Shown piece after piece: positions 1 through 8,590 of a stretch of 64,000 nucleotides of DNA; position 1 is the stretch's first letter, and each line of letters starts with the position of its first letter. The stretch comes from Verrucomicrobiota bacterium (GTDB lineage: Bacteria > Verrucomicrobiota > Verrucomicrobiia > Limisphaerales > VHCN01), in the NCBI GenBank assembly GCA_016871675.1, contig VHCN01000001.1:1-64000 (forward strand). Direction: 5' to 3'. The position numbers were made by a program, and so were the translations under genes. Under the pieces are notes generated by a model. It was not told the DNA's origin and did no database searches. It saw nothing but the letters and a program-made list of their open reading frames with translations.

Positions 1-149
1 CGAAAGGGATGCTCGCGCCCGGCATGCTCGCGGACTTTGTGATGCTCGACCGCAACCTCTTCACCGTGCCGCCCGACGAACTCCAGCATGCGCGGGTCGC
101 CCTCACGGTCATGGACGGCCGCGTCGTCTACGAAGCGAAGTCCCGCTGA
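1..149 (+). CDS. Amidohydrolase family protein, C-terminal end (partial)
   Basis: The reading frame is open from base 3 to the TGA at 147-149 and gives 48 residues ending a protein that begins upstream of the window. The sequence contains PGMLADFVMLDRNLFTVPP followed by a VMDGRVVY stretch. This is the typical end of the amidohydrolase superfamily (YtcJ-like/imidazolonepropionase-like), where the chain returns to the small composite beta-sandwich domain. The metal-binding histidines and the TIM barrel lie outside the window, so substrate and activity cannot be judged. The next gene is a tRNA 88 bp downstream. Confidence 0.75.
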   Translation, partial: KGMLAPGMLADFVMLDRNLFTVPPDELQHARVALTVMDGRVVYEAKSR

Positions 150-190
150 CCGACCAGGGCGAACCGTGGCCGGGCGCGCCGGATTTCAAG

Positions 191-220
191 TTGAACTCGC
201 GGAGCGGCAAGGCGTAGATT
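191..220 (+). promoter_or_regulatory. Candidate sigma-70 promoter of tRNA-Ser
   Basis: TTGAAC at 191-196 and TAGATT at 215-220 are 18 bp apart, and the tRNA starts 17 bp after the -10 box. The -35 matches five of six consensus bases and the -10 four of six. Placement is right for a tRNA gene, but this is inference from spacing alone. Confidence 0.45.
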
Positions 221-237
221 GCGCCCGCATTCCGGCC

Positions 238-327
238 GGAGAGATGGCTGAGTGGCCTAAAGCGCAGGTTTGCTAAACCTGTGAACGGGTTTCCGTTCCG
301 AGGGTTCGAATCCCTCTCTCTCCGCCA
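238..327 (+). tRNA. tRNA-Ser(GCT)
   Basis: A full cloverleaf can be drawn. The acceptor stem GGAGAGA pairs with TCTCTCC, the anticodon stem-loop has loop TTGCTAA with anticodon GCT, and the T-arm is GAGGG-TTCGAAT-CCCTC. A long variable arm is present, as expected for a class II serine tRNA. The discriminator G is at 324 and the 3' CCA (325-327) is encoded in the DNA. It reads AGC/AGU codons. Confidence 0.97.
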
Positions 328-433
328 CCTTCCAAGATGCTTCGTTCCGGTCGCGCCCCCGTCCAACATTTGGATTGCCTGACTGCACACGGCGGCCTAT
401 CACCTTGTCCAACCTCTCAACCAGGGATTGATC

Positions 434-1843
434 ATGAATCGCCCCAAGACGTCACGTCGGCGTTTCCTCCAGGCCGGTGGCCTTGGCGTCCTGAATCTCG
501 CCGTGCCCGGCGTGGTGGTCGGGAAGGACAAGTTCGATGCGTCGGGCAAGGCCGTGCCCTCGAAGAAGTGCTGCATCTTCCTGCTCCTGTGCGGCGGCCC
601 GAGCCACATCGACACGTGGGATTTGAAGCCGGACGCGCCGTCCGAGATTCGCGGCCCATACAAGCCGGTCTCCACCAAGGTGCCGGGCATGCAGTTGAGC
701 GAACTGCACCCGATGCTCGCGAAGGTGACGGACCAGTTCTGCTTGATCCGCTCGATGACGCATCCGCGGCCGATCAACAACCACTTCGACGCGATGCACA
801 ACCTGCTGTGCGGCCAGGTCGTCGAGCGGGTGCGCGAGGGCGTGCCCGATGAGTTGCCCTACATCGGCTCGGTGGTGGCGAAGAATCTCTCCAACGATCG
901 CAACCTGATTTCCAACGCGTGGCTCATCAAGTGCGTGGGCCCGCCGGTTTTCTGCGCGCCGAACATCGGCTCGGGCGGCTATCTCGGGTCGGCCTACGCG
1001 CCGGTGTTCATTGGCTCGGCGGACAACCATCCGGCGATGCCGAAGTTCAGGTTGCCGGAGATTTACGACATGGCCGATCCCGCCCGATTGCAGCAGCGGC
1101 GAAAGTTGCTCGACGCGCTGGAGTCTGATCGCCTCGGCGGAACTGCGCAGGCGAAGGACTGGGATGAACTCCGCGAACTGGCCTACGACGCGATGACCCG
1201 GCCCGAAGGCCGGCAGGCATTCGATCTCAGCCGCGAATCGGCGACCGTTCGCGAGCGCTACGGCATGCATCCGCTCGGCCAGAACCTGTTGCTTGCGCGG
1301 CGGATGGTGGAGGCCGGCGTGCGCTTCGTGACCGTCAATGGCTGGGTTGGTCCCGCGCCCGGCGAGACCGGTGGCGGACCTCCCAGTTCCAGTTGGGACA
1401 TGCACGGCGGCAACATGGGGATGGGCAACGCGTTCAGCACGGGTTCTTATGGCATGGGTTTTTGCCTGCCGCGGCTGGACCAGGCGCTCTCCGCGCTGCT
1501 CACGGATTTGAAGGATCGCGGGATGCTGGACGACACGCTCGTCGTGGCCGTCGGCGAATTCGGGCGCACGCCGGTCATCCTCACGCAGGGGCCGCCCGGC
1601 CGCCAGCACTGGCCGCAGTGCTTCTCGGCGATCATCGCGGGCTGCGGCATTCGCGGCGGGGCAATTTACGGCGAGTCCGACAAGACTGCGTCCTACCCGG
1701 TGAGCAATCCCGTCACGCCGCAGGACCTTCACGCCACCGTGTTGCACGCGCTTGGGGTCCCGTTGAATGATCTCGGAAAGAACACCGGCATCATTCGTCC
1801 GCCCTTCTCCACCGGCAAACCGGTCACGGCGCTGTTCGGATAA
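434..1843 (+). CDS. DUF1501 domain-containing protein, Tat-exported
   Basis: 470 residues starting at ATG 434; an AGGGA seven bases upstream could act as ribosome binding site. The N-terminus has a twin-arginine signal (SRRRFLQAGGLGVLNLAVPG), so export of a folded protein to the periplasm is expected. The body matches DUF1501, an alkaline-phosphatase-fold family abundant in Planctomycetota and Verrucomicrobiota: a GGPSHIDTWDLKP block near residue 55, the GEFGRTP block near residue 375, and a terminal DLHATVLHALG segment. Members usually sit beside PSD1/DUF1553 cytochrome proteins and are linked to polysaccharide catabolism. No such partner is adjacent here, so it may be a stand-alone copy. 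The substrate is unknown. Confidence 0.9.
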   Translation: MNRPKTSRRRFLQAGGLGVLNLAVPGVVVGKDKFDASGKAVPSKKCCIFLLLCGGPSHIDTWDLKPDAPSEIRGPYKPVSTKVPGMQLSELHPMLAKVTDQFCLIRSMTHPRPINNHFDAMHNLLCGQVVERVREGVPDELPYIGSVVAKNLSNDRNLISNAWLIKCVGPPVFCAPNIGSGGYLGSAYAPVFIGSADNHPAMPKFRLPEIYDMADPARLQQRRKLLDALESDRLGGTAQAKDWDELRELAYDAMTRPEGRQAFDLSRESATVRERYGMHPLGQNLLLARRMVEAGVRFVTVNGWVGPAPGETGGGPPSSSWDMHGGNMGMGNAFSTGSYGMGFCLPRLDQALSALLTDLKDRGMLDDTLVVAVGEFGRTPVILTQGPPGRQHWPQCFSAIIAGCGIRGGAIYGESDKTASYPVSNPVTPQDLHATVLHALGVPLNDLGKNTGIIRPPFSTGKPVTALFG

Positions 1844-1857
1844 AACGGCGGGAGGGC

Positions 1858-1879
1858 CACACCGGGTTCACCCGGCGTG
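1858..1879. terminator. Possible bidirectional hairpin between convergent genes
   Basis: An imperfect inverted repeat (CACACCGGGT...ACCCGGCGTG, one mismatch) lies in the 40-bp gap between the convergent genes ending at 1843 and 1884. There is no T-tract, so intrinsic termination is uncertain. The position is the main support. Confidence 0.3.
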
Positions 1880-1883
1880 CATC

Positions 1884-2423
1884 TCACTCCGTTTCCGGCT
1901 CGTCCGACTTCTTCGCCTGAAGCAATTCCTCATACGCCGCCTCACCCTGCTCGACAGCTTGCGCGGGGTTCATGCGGGCGAACGTCACCGCCATGAGCGC
2001 CGGGAAAAAGCCGTCCACGACCGTGCACGCGGAGAAGAGCCAGCAGGCGAGTTGGCCCTCGGTCGGCGGGGTTTCGACGATTTCCGCGGACATGCGCAGC
2101 GACACCTCGCCGTCCGAGTAATCGAGCAGGAAGCGGGCGTTGCGGAGGATGAAGTTGACGCGCATGAGGAACTCGACGACGGCGGCGCGGCGCGCGGGCG
2201 GGATGCTCACGGGAACGCGGCAGATCAGCTCGAGCAATTCGCGCGGCTGCGTGACCTGATAGAAGAGGTTCACCGTGACATGGCTGAGAACCATCCGGAC
2301 CGACAGGGCCTCGCCGCCACCCTCGACGTGGTGGATAAGCGACGAGCCGGCGAGGAACTGGCGGACCGTTTCGAGCGTTGGATTGAGGACGGCGGGTGCG
2401 GTGGCGGGGGTTGGATTTGTCAT
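1884..2423 (-). CDS. YbjN domain-containing protein
   Basis: 179 residues, no signal peptide and no membrane segment. The central part (RFLLDYSDGEVSLRMSAEI, then a run of hydrophobic positions ending VDGFFPALMAVTF) fits the YbjN family. This is a small alpha/beta fold related to type III secretion chaperones, found as cytosolic proteins of poorly defined regulatory role. The C-terminus is acidic. It is convergent with the DUF1501 gene and divergent from the Sel1 gene at 2522. Function is not known; the assignment rests on the shape of the core motif. Confidence 0.65.
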   Translation of the reverse strand: MTNPTPATAPAVLNPTLETVRQFLAGSSLIHHVEGGGEALSVRMVLSHVTVNLFYQVTQPRELLELICRVPVSIPPARRAAVVEFLMRVNFILRNARFLLDYSDGEVSLRMSAEIVETPPTEGQLACWLFSACTVVDGFFPALMAVTFARMNPAQAVEQGEAAYEELLQAKKSDEPETE

Positions 2424-2521
2424 GCGGGGAGACTACGCCCCCACGTCGGACAACGGCGGTCGCACGGCGCCGCGCCGAAATCCACTTGCCTGCCGGACGT
2501 CCGCGGATAGTGTTTGCCACG

Positions 2522-3154
2522 ATGAATCCCGCGGCGGCCATTCGCATCTTGCTGCTCGCCTCCGTGCTGCCCGTCCCGGCGTTCGGTCAGGTCGCGGCGA
2601 CCATCAACGTCAACACCACGGTGGTGCCCACGCGCGCGGCGGTGCTCAGTGGCGGGCGGTGGAACAACTCCTTCCTTCCGCGCCAGCCGGTGCTCTCCCA
2701 TCCAATGGGTGGTCCCGCGCTCGGGCCGAACTATGCCGCCGCGGGCCGGAACGCCTCCGGGCTCGTGACCGTGGCGCCCGCGCCCGGCGCTCCCGCAGCG
2801 CTGGCGACGCGGGTGCCGCAGCCGGTTGTCCCCGCGCGTCCCGCGGCTGCGACTCCCGCGCCCGGTTCGAAGCTGCCGCCGCTTGCACAGGTGCTTGCAC
2901 CGCCCGCGCCCGCGCCTGCGCCGCGCCAGGCATCCCAAAGCGCGCAAGTCGCGCGCCGGGTCGTCGAGGTGCAGAAGGCCCGGGCGAAGGAAGGTTCGCC
3001 GGAGGCGCAATTCGACCTCGGCGTCCGTTACATGAACGGCGACGGCGTGCTGCCGGACCTCGAACGCGCGCGTCATTGGCTCACGGAAGCCGCGCTCAGC
3101 GGCCACGCCGCCGCCGCGCGAAAACTCGCGGAACTCGACGCGTTGCCGCGCTGA
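2522..3154 (+). CDS. Secreted Sel1-repeat protein with Ala/Pro-rich linker
   Basis: 210 residues from ATG 2522; a signal peptide ends near the PAFGQ site around residue 23. A low-complexity Ala/Pro-rich stretch covers roughly residues 70-150. One Sel1-like repeat follows (GSPEAQFDLGVRYMNGDGV, then ARHWLTEAALSGHAAAARKL). Sel1 repeats are TPR-like protein interaction modules, so a periplasmic or surface adaptor role is plausible. An in-frame extension upstream to 2396 lacks protein-like character, and the signal peptide decides the start. It is convergent with the LAB_N gene. Confidence 0.7.
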   Translation: MNPAAAIRILLLASVLPVPAFGQVAATINVNTTVVPTRAAVLSGGRWNNSFLPRQPVLSHPMGGPALGPNYAAAGRNASGLVTVAPAPGAPAALATRVPQPVVPARPAAATPAPGSKLPPLAQVLAPPAPAPAPRQASQSAQVARRVVEVQKARAKEGSPEAQFDLGVRYMNGDGVLPDLERARHWLTEAALSGHAAAARKLAELDALPR

Positions 3155-3211
3155 GTTGTCCGGCGGGAGCGGGCCCGTCCGACCTCCCGGCCCGCCCAAA
3201 CACCGCTCCGC

Positions 3212-3610
3212 TCACCCACGCTTCACGTTCGCGCCGCAGTGGGCGCAGAAGTTCGCCGAGGGCGGGCAGTCCGTGCCGCAGTTCGCGCAGGCCACGTGCT
3301 CGTCGAGGTGCCGGTGATGGATGACGAGGTTGCGCACGTAGGGAATCCACGTGAACGCGTAGGCGAAGATGAACACCGAGTCGCGCTTGCCGACGAGCGC
3401 ATAGAGGAAGAGCAGCAGCGAACCCACGAGGCTCAGCCACCAAAACGCGACCGGCACCACCACCTGCTTTTTCTTTTCCGTCGCGCGCCATTGCACGAAG
3501 AAGCGCGCCGCAAAGACCGCGTTGCCGAGCCACCCCACGACCTTCCACACCGACCACGTGATGCCGAGGAACTTCCCGTCGAAGAACACCAGGTCGTGCA
3601 GCCAGTCCAT
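3212..3610 (-). CDS. LAB_N (lipid A biosynthesis N-terminal) membrane protein with zinc ribbon
   Basis: 132 residues. The first ~100 match the LAB_N domain, three to four membrane helices with FFVQWRATEKKK, FWWLSLVGS and YVRNL motifs, seen in small membrane proteins associated with lipid A modification. The tail has two CxxC pairs (CANCG...CAHCG) forming a short zinc ribbon facing the cytoplasm. The ribbon is not a usual part of LAB_N proteins, so this looks like a domain fusion. A glycosyltransferase partner is often found next to LAB_N genes but is absent here. Confidence 0.7.
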   Translation of the reverse strand: MDWLHDLVFFDGKFLGITWSVWKVVGWLGNAVFAARFFVQWRATEKKKQVVVPVAFWWLSLVGSLLLFLYALVGKRDSVFIFAYAFTWIPYVRNLVIHHRHLDEHVACANCGTDCPPSANFCAHCGANVKRG

Positions 3611-3725
3611 GCGCGGAGGATGGTCGCGGCGCGGGAAAAAGGGAAGTGTTCAGCTGCCGCGCCCTCATGGGAACGGACGCAAACATATCGTCGCCAGCCC
3701 CCGCGCGCGGGTGCTATAAACCGCC

Positions 3726-5165
3726 ATGCTCACGCGCCGCACTTTGCCTCAAGTCATCGCCACCCTTGCCGTCGTCGTTCTCGGCTGTGCCGCGCAGGGC
3801 GTCGCCGCGGACGCCGGCGCGCGCTGGTTCAAGGGCAATCTGCACACGCACTCGTTCTGGAGCGATGGCGATGACTTCCCGGAAATGATCGCCGACTGGT
3901 ATCGGACGCACGGCTACGACTTCCTCGCGATCTCCGACCACAACACGTTCCAGGACACGAACCGGTTCCGCGAGATCACCGGCAACCGCCTTTACGAGGC
4001 GGCGCTCGAGAAATACCAGCGGCGCTTCGGCGACTGGGTCGAAACGGAGGTGCGCAGCCGCATCGTGTTCGCGCGGCTGAAGACCTTTGACGAGTTCCGG
4101 AAAAAGGTCGAGGAGCCGGGCAAGTTCCTGCTCATCCGCGCCGAGGAGATCACCGATTCATCGAAGCTCCCGCCCGCGCCGGTGCACATCAACGGCATCA
4201 ACCTGCGCAAGCTCATCAAGCCGCTCGGCGGCTCGAACATCGTCGAGATCATGCAGAACAACTTCGACGCCGTGGACGAGCAGCGGCGCGCGACGGGCGT
4301 GCCGATGTTCGCGCACTTGAACCATCCGAACTTCGGCTTCGCGATCACCGCGGAGGAATTCATGCAGGTGCGCGGGCAGCGGTTCTTCGAGGTCTACAAC
4401 GGGCACAATCGCGTTTACAACTTCGGCCACACAAACGCCACGCCGGGCATGGACCGCTTCTGGGACATCGTGCTCACGTGGCGCCTCGGCGTGCTCGGGC
4501 TCGGCGTCGTCTACGGCGTGGGCACCGACGATTCGCACCACTACCACGACATCGCGCTCTACAAGGGCATCGATGCCGCGAAGAAAGCCGCCGCACCAAA
4601 GAAGGAGGCCGAGTCCAAGAAACCCAAGGAAACCGCGCCGGCTGTCACCCCAAAAACCGTCGCCGACGACGCCGCGGCCGCACGCGACCCGAACCGCGAC
4701 CTCGTGACCAAGACCTACTCCGGCCGCGGCTGGGTGGTTGTCCGCGCGCCGAGCCTCGCGCCCGAGTCCATCGTCGCCGCGATGGAGGCCGGGGATTTCT
4801 ACGCGAGCAACGGCGTGAAACTGCGCGACGTCCGCCGCGGCCCCGGCGAATACCGCGTCGAGATCGAACCCGAGGCGGGCGTGAGTTACACCACGCAATT
4901 CATCGGCACGCGGAAGGGCTTCAACCGCGACAACCAGCCGGTCCGCAACGCCGCCGGCGAGCGGCTCCGCAAGACGCACACCTACAGCGCCGACGTCGGC
5001 GCCATCCTCGCCGAGGTGAAGGGCCCGGTTGCGAGCTACCGCCTCAAGGGCGACGAGATTTACGTCCGCGCCCGCGTCATCTCCACGAAGACCAAGCAGA
5101 ACCCGTCCGAACTCGGCGAGGTCGAGCAGGCGTGGGCGCAGCCGCTCGTGACCGGCGTGAAGTGA
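3726..5165 (+). CDS. Secreted PHP-domain metallohydrolase
   Basis: 479 residues with a signal peptide ending near GVAAD (residue ~30). The PHP/CehA-McbA-type metal ligands are visible: GNLHTHSFWSDG near residue 38, ISDHNTF near residue 64, HLNHPNFGF near residue 200 and GTDDSHHYH near residue 270. A Lys/Ala-rich insertion (~285-325) separates this from a C-terminal beta-rich domain. PHP enzymes hydrolyse phosphoesters or carbamate-like bonds with two or three metal ions; the substrate here is unknown. The ligand set looks complete, so activity is likely. A TATAAA at 3715-3720, six bases before the ATG, may be part of a promoter. Confidence 0.8.
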   Translation: MLTRRTLPQVIATLAVVVLGCAAQGVAADAGARWFKGNLHTHSFWSDGDDFPEMIADWYRTHGYDFLAISDHNTFQDTNRFREITGNRLYEAALEKYQRRFGDWVETEVRSRIVFARLKTFDEFRKKVEEPGKFLLIRAEEITDSSKLPPAPVHINGINLRKLIKPLGGSNIVEIMQNNFDAVDEQRRATGVPMFAHLNHPNFGFAITAEEFMQVRGQRFFEVYNGHNRVYNFGHTNATPGMDRFWDIVLTWRLGVLGLGVVYGVGTDDSHHYHDIALYKGIDAAKKAAAPKKEAESKKPKETAPAVTPKTVADDAAAARDPNRDLVTKTYSGRGWVVVRAPSLAPESIVAAMEAGDFYASNGVKLRDVRRGPGEYRVEIEPEAGVSYTTQFIGTRKGFNRDNQPVRNAAGERLRKTHTYSADVGAILAEVKGPVASYRLKGDEIYVRARVISTKTKQNPSELGEVEQAWAQPLVTGVK

Positions 5166-5222
5166 TCGCGTCGGCGGAGTTTCTCCTTCACGCATTCGCG
5201 GGGCGTCCTTACGCTGCGCGCC

Positions 5223-6374
5223 ATGGGAAACACGATTCGGATCGCCGCGCTTGCGGGCGACGGCATCGGGCCGGAAGTGATGCGCGAGGCGGTCAGGGTC
5301 CTGCGCGCGGTCGAGAAGCGATTCCAACTCGACTTCCTCATCAGCGCGGCGCCCGTCGGCTGGGCGGGGATCGACGCGGCGGGGCAGGCGCTGCCCGACG
5401 CGACGCTTGAGCTGTGCCGCAAGTCGCACGCGATTCTCTTCGGCTCCGTCGGCCTGCCGGACCGCGACCCCACCCTCCCGAAGGAAGAGCGCCCCGAGCG
5501 CGCCGCGCTGCTGCGGCTGCGGAAGGAATTCGGCCTCTACGCGAACTTGCGGCCCGTCAAGCTCCCGAAGGCGCTCGCGCACGCGTGCCCGTTGCGCCCG
5601 GAGCGGCAGGGCGACGGCATCGACATCCTCGTGGTGCGCGAATTGACCGGCGGACTTTACTTCGGCCAGCCCAAGAAGACCGAGGAATACGAGACGCGCG
5701 ACGCGCAGCCGGGACGCGAGCAGACGGTGGTGCTGCGCCGGCACCAGCGCGCGGTGGACACGATGGTCTACACGACGCCCGAGATCGAGCGCATCGCGCA
5801 CGTCGCGTTCAAGGCCGCGCAACTGAGGCGGCGGAAGCTGTGCAGCATCGACAAGGCGAACGTGCTCGAGAACGGCGTGCTCTGGCGCGAGGTCGTCACG
5901 CGCGTCGCCAAGGATTACGCCGACGTGGCGCTCGATCACATGTTCGTGGACAACGCCGCGATGCAACTCCTGCTGCGCCCGGCGCAGTTTGACGTGCTGC
6001 TGTGCGAAAACCTGTTCGGCGACATCCTCAGCGACGAGGCCGCGGCGCTCGCGGGTTCGCTCGGGATGCTGCCGAGCGCGAGCCTCGGCGCGACGACCGG
6101 TGGGTGGACGTTTGGTTTTTACGAGCCCGCGGGCGGCACCGCGCCGGACATCGCGGGCAAGGACCTCGCCAATCCCATCGCGCAGATCCTCTCCGCGGCG
6201 CTGATGCTGCGCCACAGCTTCGGGCTCGACGACGCGGCGAAATCCATCGAGGCCGCGGTCGCGAAGGTCATCGCCGACGGGTTGCGCACGGGGGATATTT
6301 ACACCGCGACGGACGCGGGCGCGCGGAAGGCCGGCACCCGCGAGATGGGCGGCGCGATTGCCGCGGCGGTCTGA
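5223..6374 (+). CDS. leuB: 3-isopropylmalate dehydrogenase
   Basis: 383 residues, slightly longer than the usual ~360. It oxidatively decarboxylates 3-isopropylmalate to 2-oxoisocaproate with NAD+ in leucine synthesis, in the cytoplasm. Seen: the N-terminal GDGIGPEV motif, [16 protein letters not shown], the [10 protein letters not shown] loop, the catalytic Lys in [12 protein letters not shown], the DNAAMQLLL helix and the metal-binding Asp motif [19 protein letters not shown]. These favour LeuB over tartrate or isocitrate dehydrogenase. leuC and leuD are not in the window. It is 57 bp after the PHP gene and convergent with the FMN reductase. Confidence 0.95.
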   Translation: MGNTIRIAALAGDGIGPEVMREAVRVLRAVEKRFQLDFLISAAPVGWAGIDAAGQALPDATLELCRKSHAILFGSVGLPDRDPTLPKEERPERAALLRLRKEFGLYANLRPVKLPKALAHACPLRPERQGDGIDILVVRELTGGLYFGQPKKTEEYETRDAQPGREQTVVLRRHQRAVDTMVYTTPEIERIAHVAFKAAQLRRRKLCSIDKANVLENGVLWREVVTRVAKDYADVALDHMFVDNAAMQLLLRPAQFDVLLCENLFGDILSDEAAALAGSLGMLPSASLGATTGGWTFGFYEPAGGTAPDIAGKDLANPIAQILSAALMLRHSFGLDDAAKSIEAAVAKVIADGLRTGDIYTATDAGARKAGTREMGGAIAAAV

Positions 6375-6395
6375 GTTCGCCGTGGCGCGCGCCGG

Positions 6396-6986
6396 TCACT
6401 TCCGCAGCCGCGCCATGAAACCCGGCTCGGTTCCCGCGAGGTCGGCGCGGCGCTGTTCCGCGAGCAGGGTGCCGTAGGTCTTCGTGTCGCGCACGAGCAT
6501 CGCGAGGCGTTCCTTCAAGCCGTCGCTCACGATTTCGCCCTCCTTCGAGACGTCCTCCTTCTCCATGAACGCCACGCCGTAGGGGAGCGACCACGCGTAG
6601 CATTGCCGCGCCACGGTGCGGAGCTGGTCGGTGACGGTCAGGCCCTTTTCGTGCGAGGCGACGACCGTGGCAAAGAGCCGCCCGGCAAACTCGTGCCAGA
6701 AATGATCGAGGAAATTCTTCAGCGTGGAGCTGATGCTGCCGTGGTAATCCGGCGTGCCGAGCACGAAAACGTCCGCGGCGTCCACACGGGCTTTGAGCGC
6801 GGGGAAATGCGGCGCGGCGAACGTCTCGTCGGGATTGAATGGCGGCAGCGGTTCCTGCGCGAGGTCGAGCACGTCCACGGAACAGCCCGCGGCGCGAAGC
6901 TGCCCGGCAACGTGCAGCACCACGGCGCGCGTGACCGACTTCCCGTGCAGGCTGCCGACGACGGCGAGGACTTGGAGCGACGACAT
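6396..6986 (-). CDS. NAD(P)H-dependent FMN reductase / flavodoxin-fold oxidoreductase
   Basis: 196 residues from ATG 6986, chosen because the flavodoxin-like beta-strand (LQVLAVVGSLHGKSVTRAVV) starts at once and an AGGAG lies just before it. The FMN phosphate loop GSLHGKS, the LDLAQEPLPPFNPDE block and the GTPDYHGSISSTLKNFLDH segment are characteristic of NADPH-dependent FMN reductases (ArsH/ChrR/SsuE-like). It likely reduces FMN or quinones in the cytoplasm; the physiological acceptor is unknown. It is transcribed away from rph, with a pair of heptamer arrays in between. Confidence 0.85.
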   Translation of the reverse strand: MSSLQVLAVVGSLHGKSVTRAVVLHVAGQLRAAGCSVDVLDLAQEPLPPFNPDETFAAPHFPALKARVDAADVFVLGTPDYHGSISSTLKNFLDHFWHEFAGRLFATVVASHEKGLTVTDQLRTVARQCYAWSLPYGVAFMEKEDVSKEGEIVSDGLKERLAMLVRDTKTYGTLLAEQRRADLAGTEPGFMARLRK

Positions 6987-7010
6987 GACTCCTTTTCGCG
7001 GAGTGAGTGC

Positions 7011-7068
7011 AAAGTTCAAAGTTCAATCTTCACCGTCGAACCCGGAACTTGAAACTTGGAACTTGAAT
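7011..7068. repeat. Divergent pair of heptamer arrays between FMN reductase and rph
   Basis: Left arm (7011-7031): three 7-bp units of the form AAAGTTC. Right arm (7044-7064, fading to 7068): units GGAACTT, GAAACTT, GGAACTT, the inverse of the left arm. Each arm presents TTGNAA on the strand of the gene it faces. For rph, TTGGAA at 7056-7061 is 18 bp before TACCAT at 7080-7085, an acceptable promoter layout. The units recur at 36006 and 45165. Confidence 0.7.
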
Positions 7069-7095
7069 CGCCGCCGCCCTACCATCCGCGCGCTT

Positions 7096-7863
7096 ATGGA
7101 TAACGCCTCCGCGCCCGCCAATGCCGGTGCCGCCCTCGAACGCGCCGACGGGCGTCATCCCGGCGAGTTGCGTCCGCTGCGGTTCCAAAACCACATCGCC
7201 CCGCACGCCTCCGGCTCGACGCTTGTCGAGTGGGGCAACACGCGCGTCATCTGCGCCGTGATGATCGAGGAAACCGTGCCGCGCTGGATGAAGGAACAAA
7301 ACGTCACCGGCGGCTGGCTGACCGCGGAGTATTCGATGCTGCCTTACTCGACCCTCACGCGGAAAGCCCGCGACAGCGCGAAGGGCAAGGTGGACGGCCG
7401 CTCGACGGAAATCCAGCGGCTCATCGGGCGCGCGATGCGCTCCGCCGTGGACCTCGAGAAAGTCGGCGCGCGCACGCTGTGGGTGGATTGCGATGTGTTG
7501 CAGGCGGACGGCGGGACGCGCACGGCCGCCATCACGGGCGCGTTTGTCGCGCTGTCGCTCGCGGTAAGGAGATTGCAGACCGAGGGGAAGCTCGCGGCCG
7601 ACCCGATCGCGAACAGCGTCGCCGCCGTGAGCGTGGGCGTGGTGAATGGCGTGCCGCTGCTCGACCTCTGCTACACGGAGGACGCCGCGGCCGAGGTGGA
7701 CATGAACCTGGTGATGACGGGCAGGGGCGAGTTCATCGAGTTGCAGGGCACGGGCGAAGAGGCGACTTTCGGCGACGCGCACCTCGCGGCGATGCTCGAA
7801 CTGGGGAAGGCCGGCATCCGGCAGTTGCTCGCGGCGCAGCAGGAGGCGATCCGGGAAGGATGA
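7096..7863 (+). CDS. rph: Ribonuclease PH
   Basis: 255 residues from ATG 7096. RNase PH is a phosphate-dependent 3'-5' exoribonuclease that trims tRNA 3' ends. Family features seen: RADGRHPGELRPLRF at the N-terminus, GSTLVEWGNTRVICAV, GWLTAEYSMLPYST, the RSTEIQRLIGRAMRSAVDL block, DCDVLQADGGTRTAAITGA and the DLCYTEDAAAEVDMNLVM segment with catalytic acidic residues. Length equals the usual ~240-260. The frame is open upstream to 6754 but carries no family similarity. The heptamer array upstream may provide its -35 box. Confidence 0.95.
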   Translation: MDNASAPANAGAALERADGRHPGELRPLRFQNHIAPHASGSTLVEWGNTRVICAVMIEETVPRWMKEQNVTGGWLTAEYSMLPYSTLTRKARDSAKGKVDGRSTEIQRLIGRAMRSAVDLEKVGARTLWVDCDVLQADGGTRTAAITGAFVALSLAVRRLQTEGKLAADPIANSVAAVSVGVVNGVPLLDLCYTEDAAAEVDMNLVMTGRGEFIELQGTGEEATFGDAHLAAMLELGKAGIRQLLAAQQEAIREG

Positions 7864-7969
7864 CAAGGTCAGGGTCCAACGTTCCGTGGAGGATCGGTTG
7901 ACTCGACTTTCGCATCACGATTGTTGGGCGTCATCGACCGTCCACCCTTCCCGCAGCCCGTTGTTCCCG

Positions 7970-8590
7970 ATGGAATCACCGACCCGACTTTATCTCCTGC
8001 GCCACGGCGAGGTGGAGGCGCGCTACCACCGCATCTTCGGCGGGCGGATCGACATGGAGCTGTCGCCGCGCGGCCATGAGCAGGCGAAGGCGCTCGCGGG
8101 CTGGTTGCGCGCGGTGCACTTCAACGCCATCTACTCCAGCCCGATGAAGCGCGCGCAACAGACGCTCGCGCCGCTGGCCGCGCATTCGCCCGCGGCGCCG
8201 CGGACGATGGATGACTTGCGGGAAGTGGACTTCGGCGCGTGGACGGGGCTGAGCTGGCAGCAAGTGCACGAGCAGTTCAACGTGAGCGCGTTCGACTGGC
8301 TGCACATGCTCGAGGAAGGCGCGATTCCCGGCGCCGAATCCGCCGCGAACCTGCGCGCGCGGGTCGAGCCGTGCCTGCGGAGGATTCTCACCGAGTGCCG
8401 CGGCCAGACGGCGGCGATCGTCTGCCACGGCGGCGTGATCCGGATGCTGCTCGCGGTGCTGTTGCAACTGCCGGTGCCGAAGCTCGCGCACTTCGACATC
8501 GAATACGCAAGCGCGACGGTGGTGGAGTGTTTGCCGCGGCGCGCCGAGGTGGAGTTGCTCAACTTCACGCCGTGGCGCGACGTGCCATGA
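7970..8590 (+). CDS. Histidine phosphatase family protein
   Basis: 206 residues from ATG 7970. The phosphohistidine motif LLRHGEVEARYHRIFGG is at residues 8-24, followed by LSPRGHEQAKALA and YSSPMKRAQQT, with the second catalytic histidine in IVCHGGVIRMLL near residue 150. This is the phosphoglycerate mutase-like/alpha-ribazole phosphatase branch, a cytosolic phosphomonoesterase. No cobalamin genes are nearby, so CobC function is not supported. The stop overlaps the start of prmA by ATGA, indicating translational coupling. Confidence 0.88.
   Translation: MESPTRLYLLRHGEVEARYHRIFGGRIDMELSPRGHEQAKALAGWLRAVHFNAIYSSPMKRAQQTLAPLAAHSPAAPRTMDDLREVDFGAWTGLSWQQVHEQFNVSAFDWLHMLEEGAIPGAESAANLRARVEPCLRRILTECRGQTAAIVCHGGVIRMLLAVLLQLPVPKLAHFDIEYASATVVECLPRRAEVELLNFTPWRDVP

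Noticed and set aside
452-1747. Minus-strand open frame of 431 codons over the first DUF1501 gene
   Set aside because: Antisense shadow; the plus strand has a Tat signal and conserved DUF1501 blocks.
3162-3197. Terminator hairpin between the Sel1 and LAB_N genes
   Set aside because: GC-rich arms pair only with an internal loop and there is no T-run on either strand.
4158-6215. Minus-strand open frame of 685 codons across the PHP gene and leuB
   Set aside because: It is antisense to two clear genes, its product is Arg/Ala/Glu/His-biased without any motif, and it follows from third-position GC bias.
7898-7926. Promoter TTGACT followed by TTGTTG before the histidine phosphatase
   Set aside because: The -35 is good, but the sequence 17 bp later does not resemble a -10 box.
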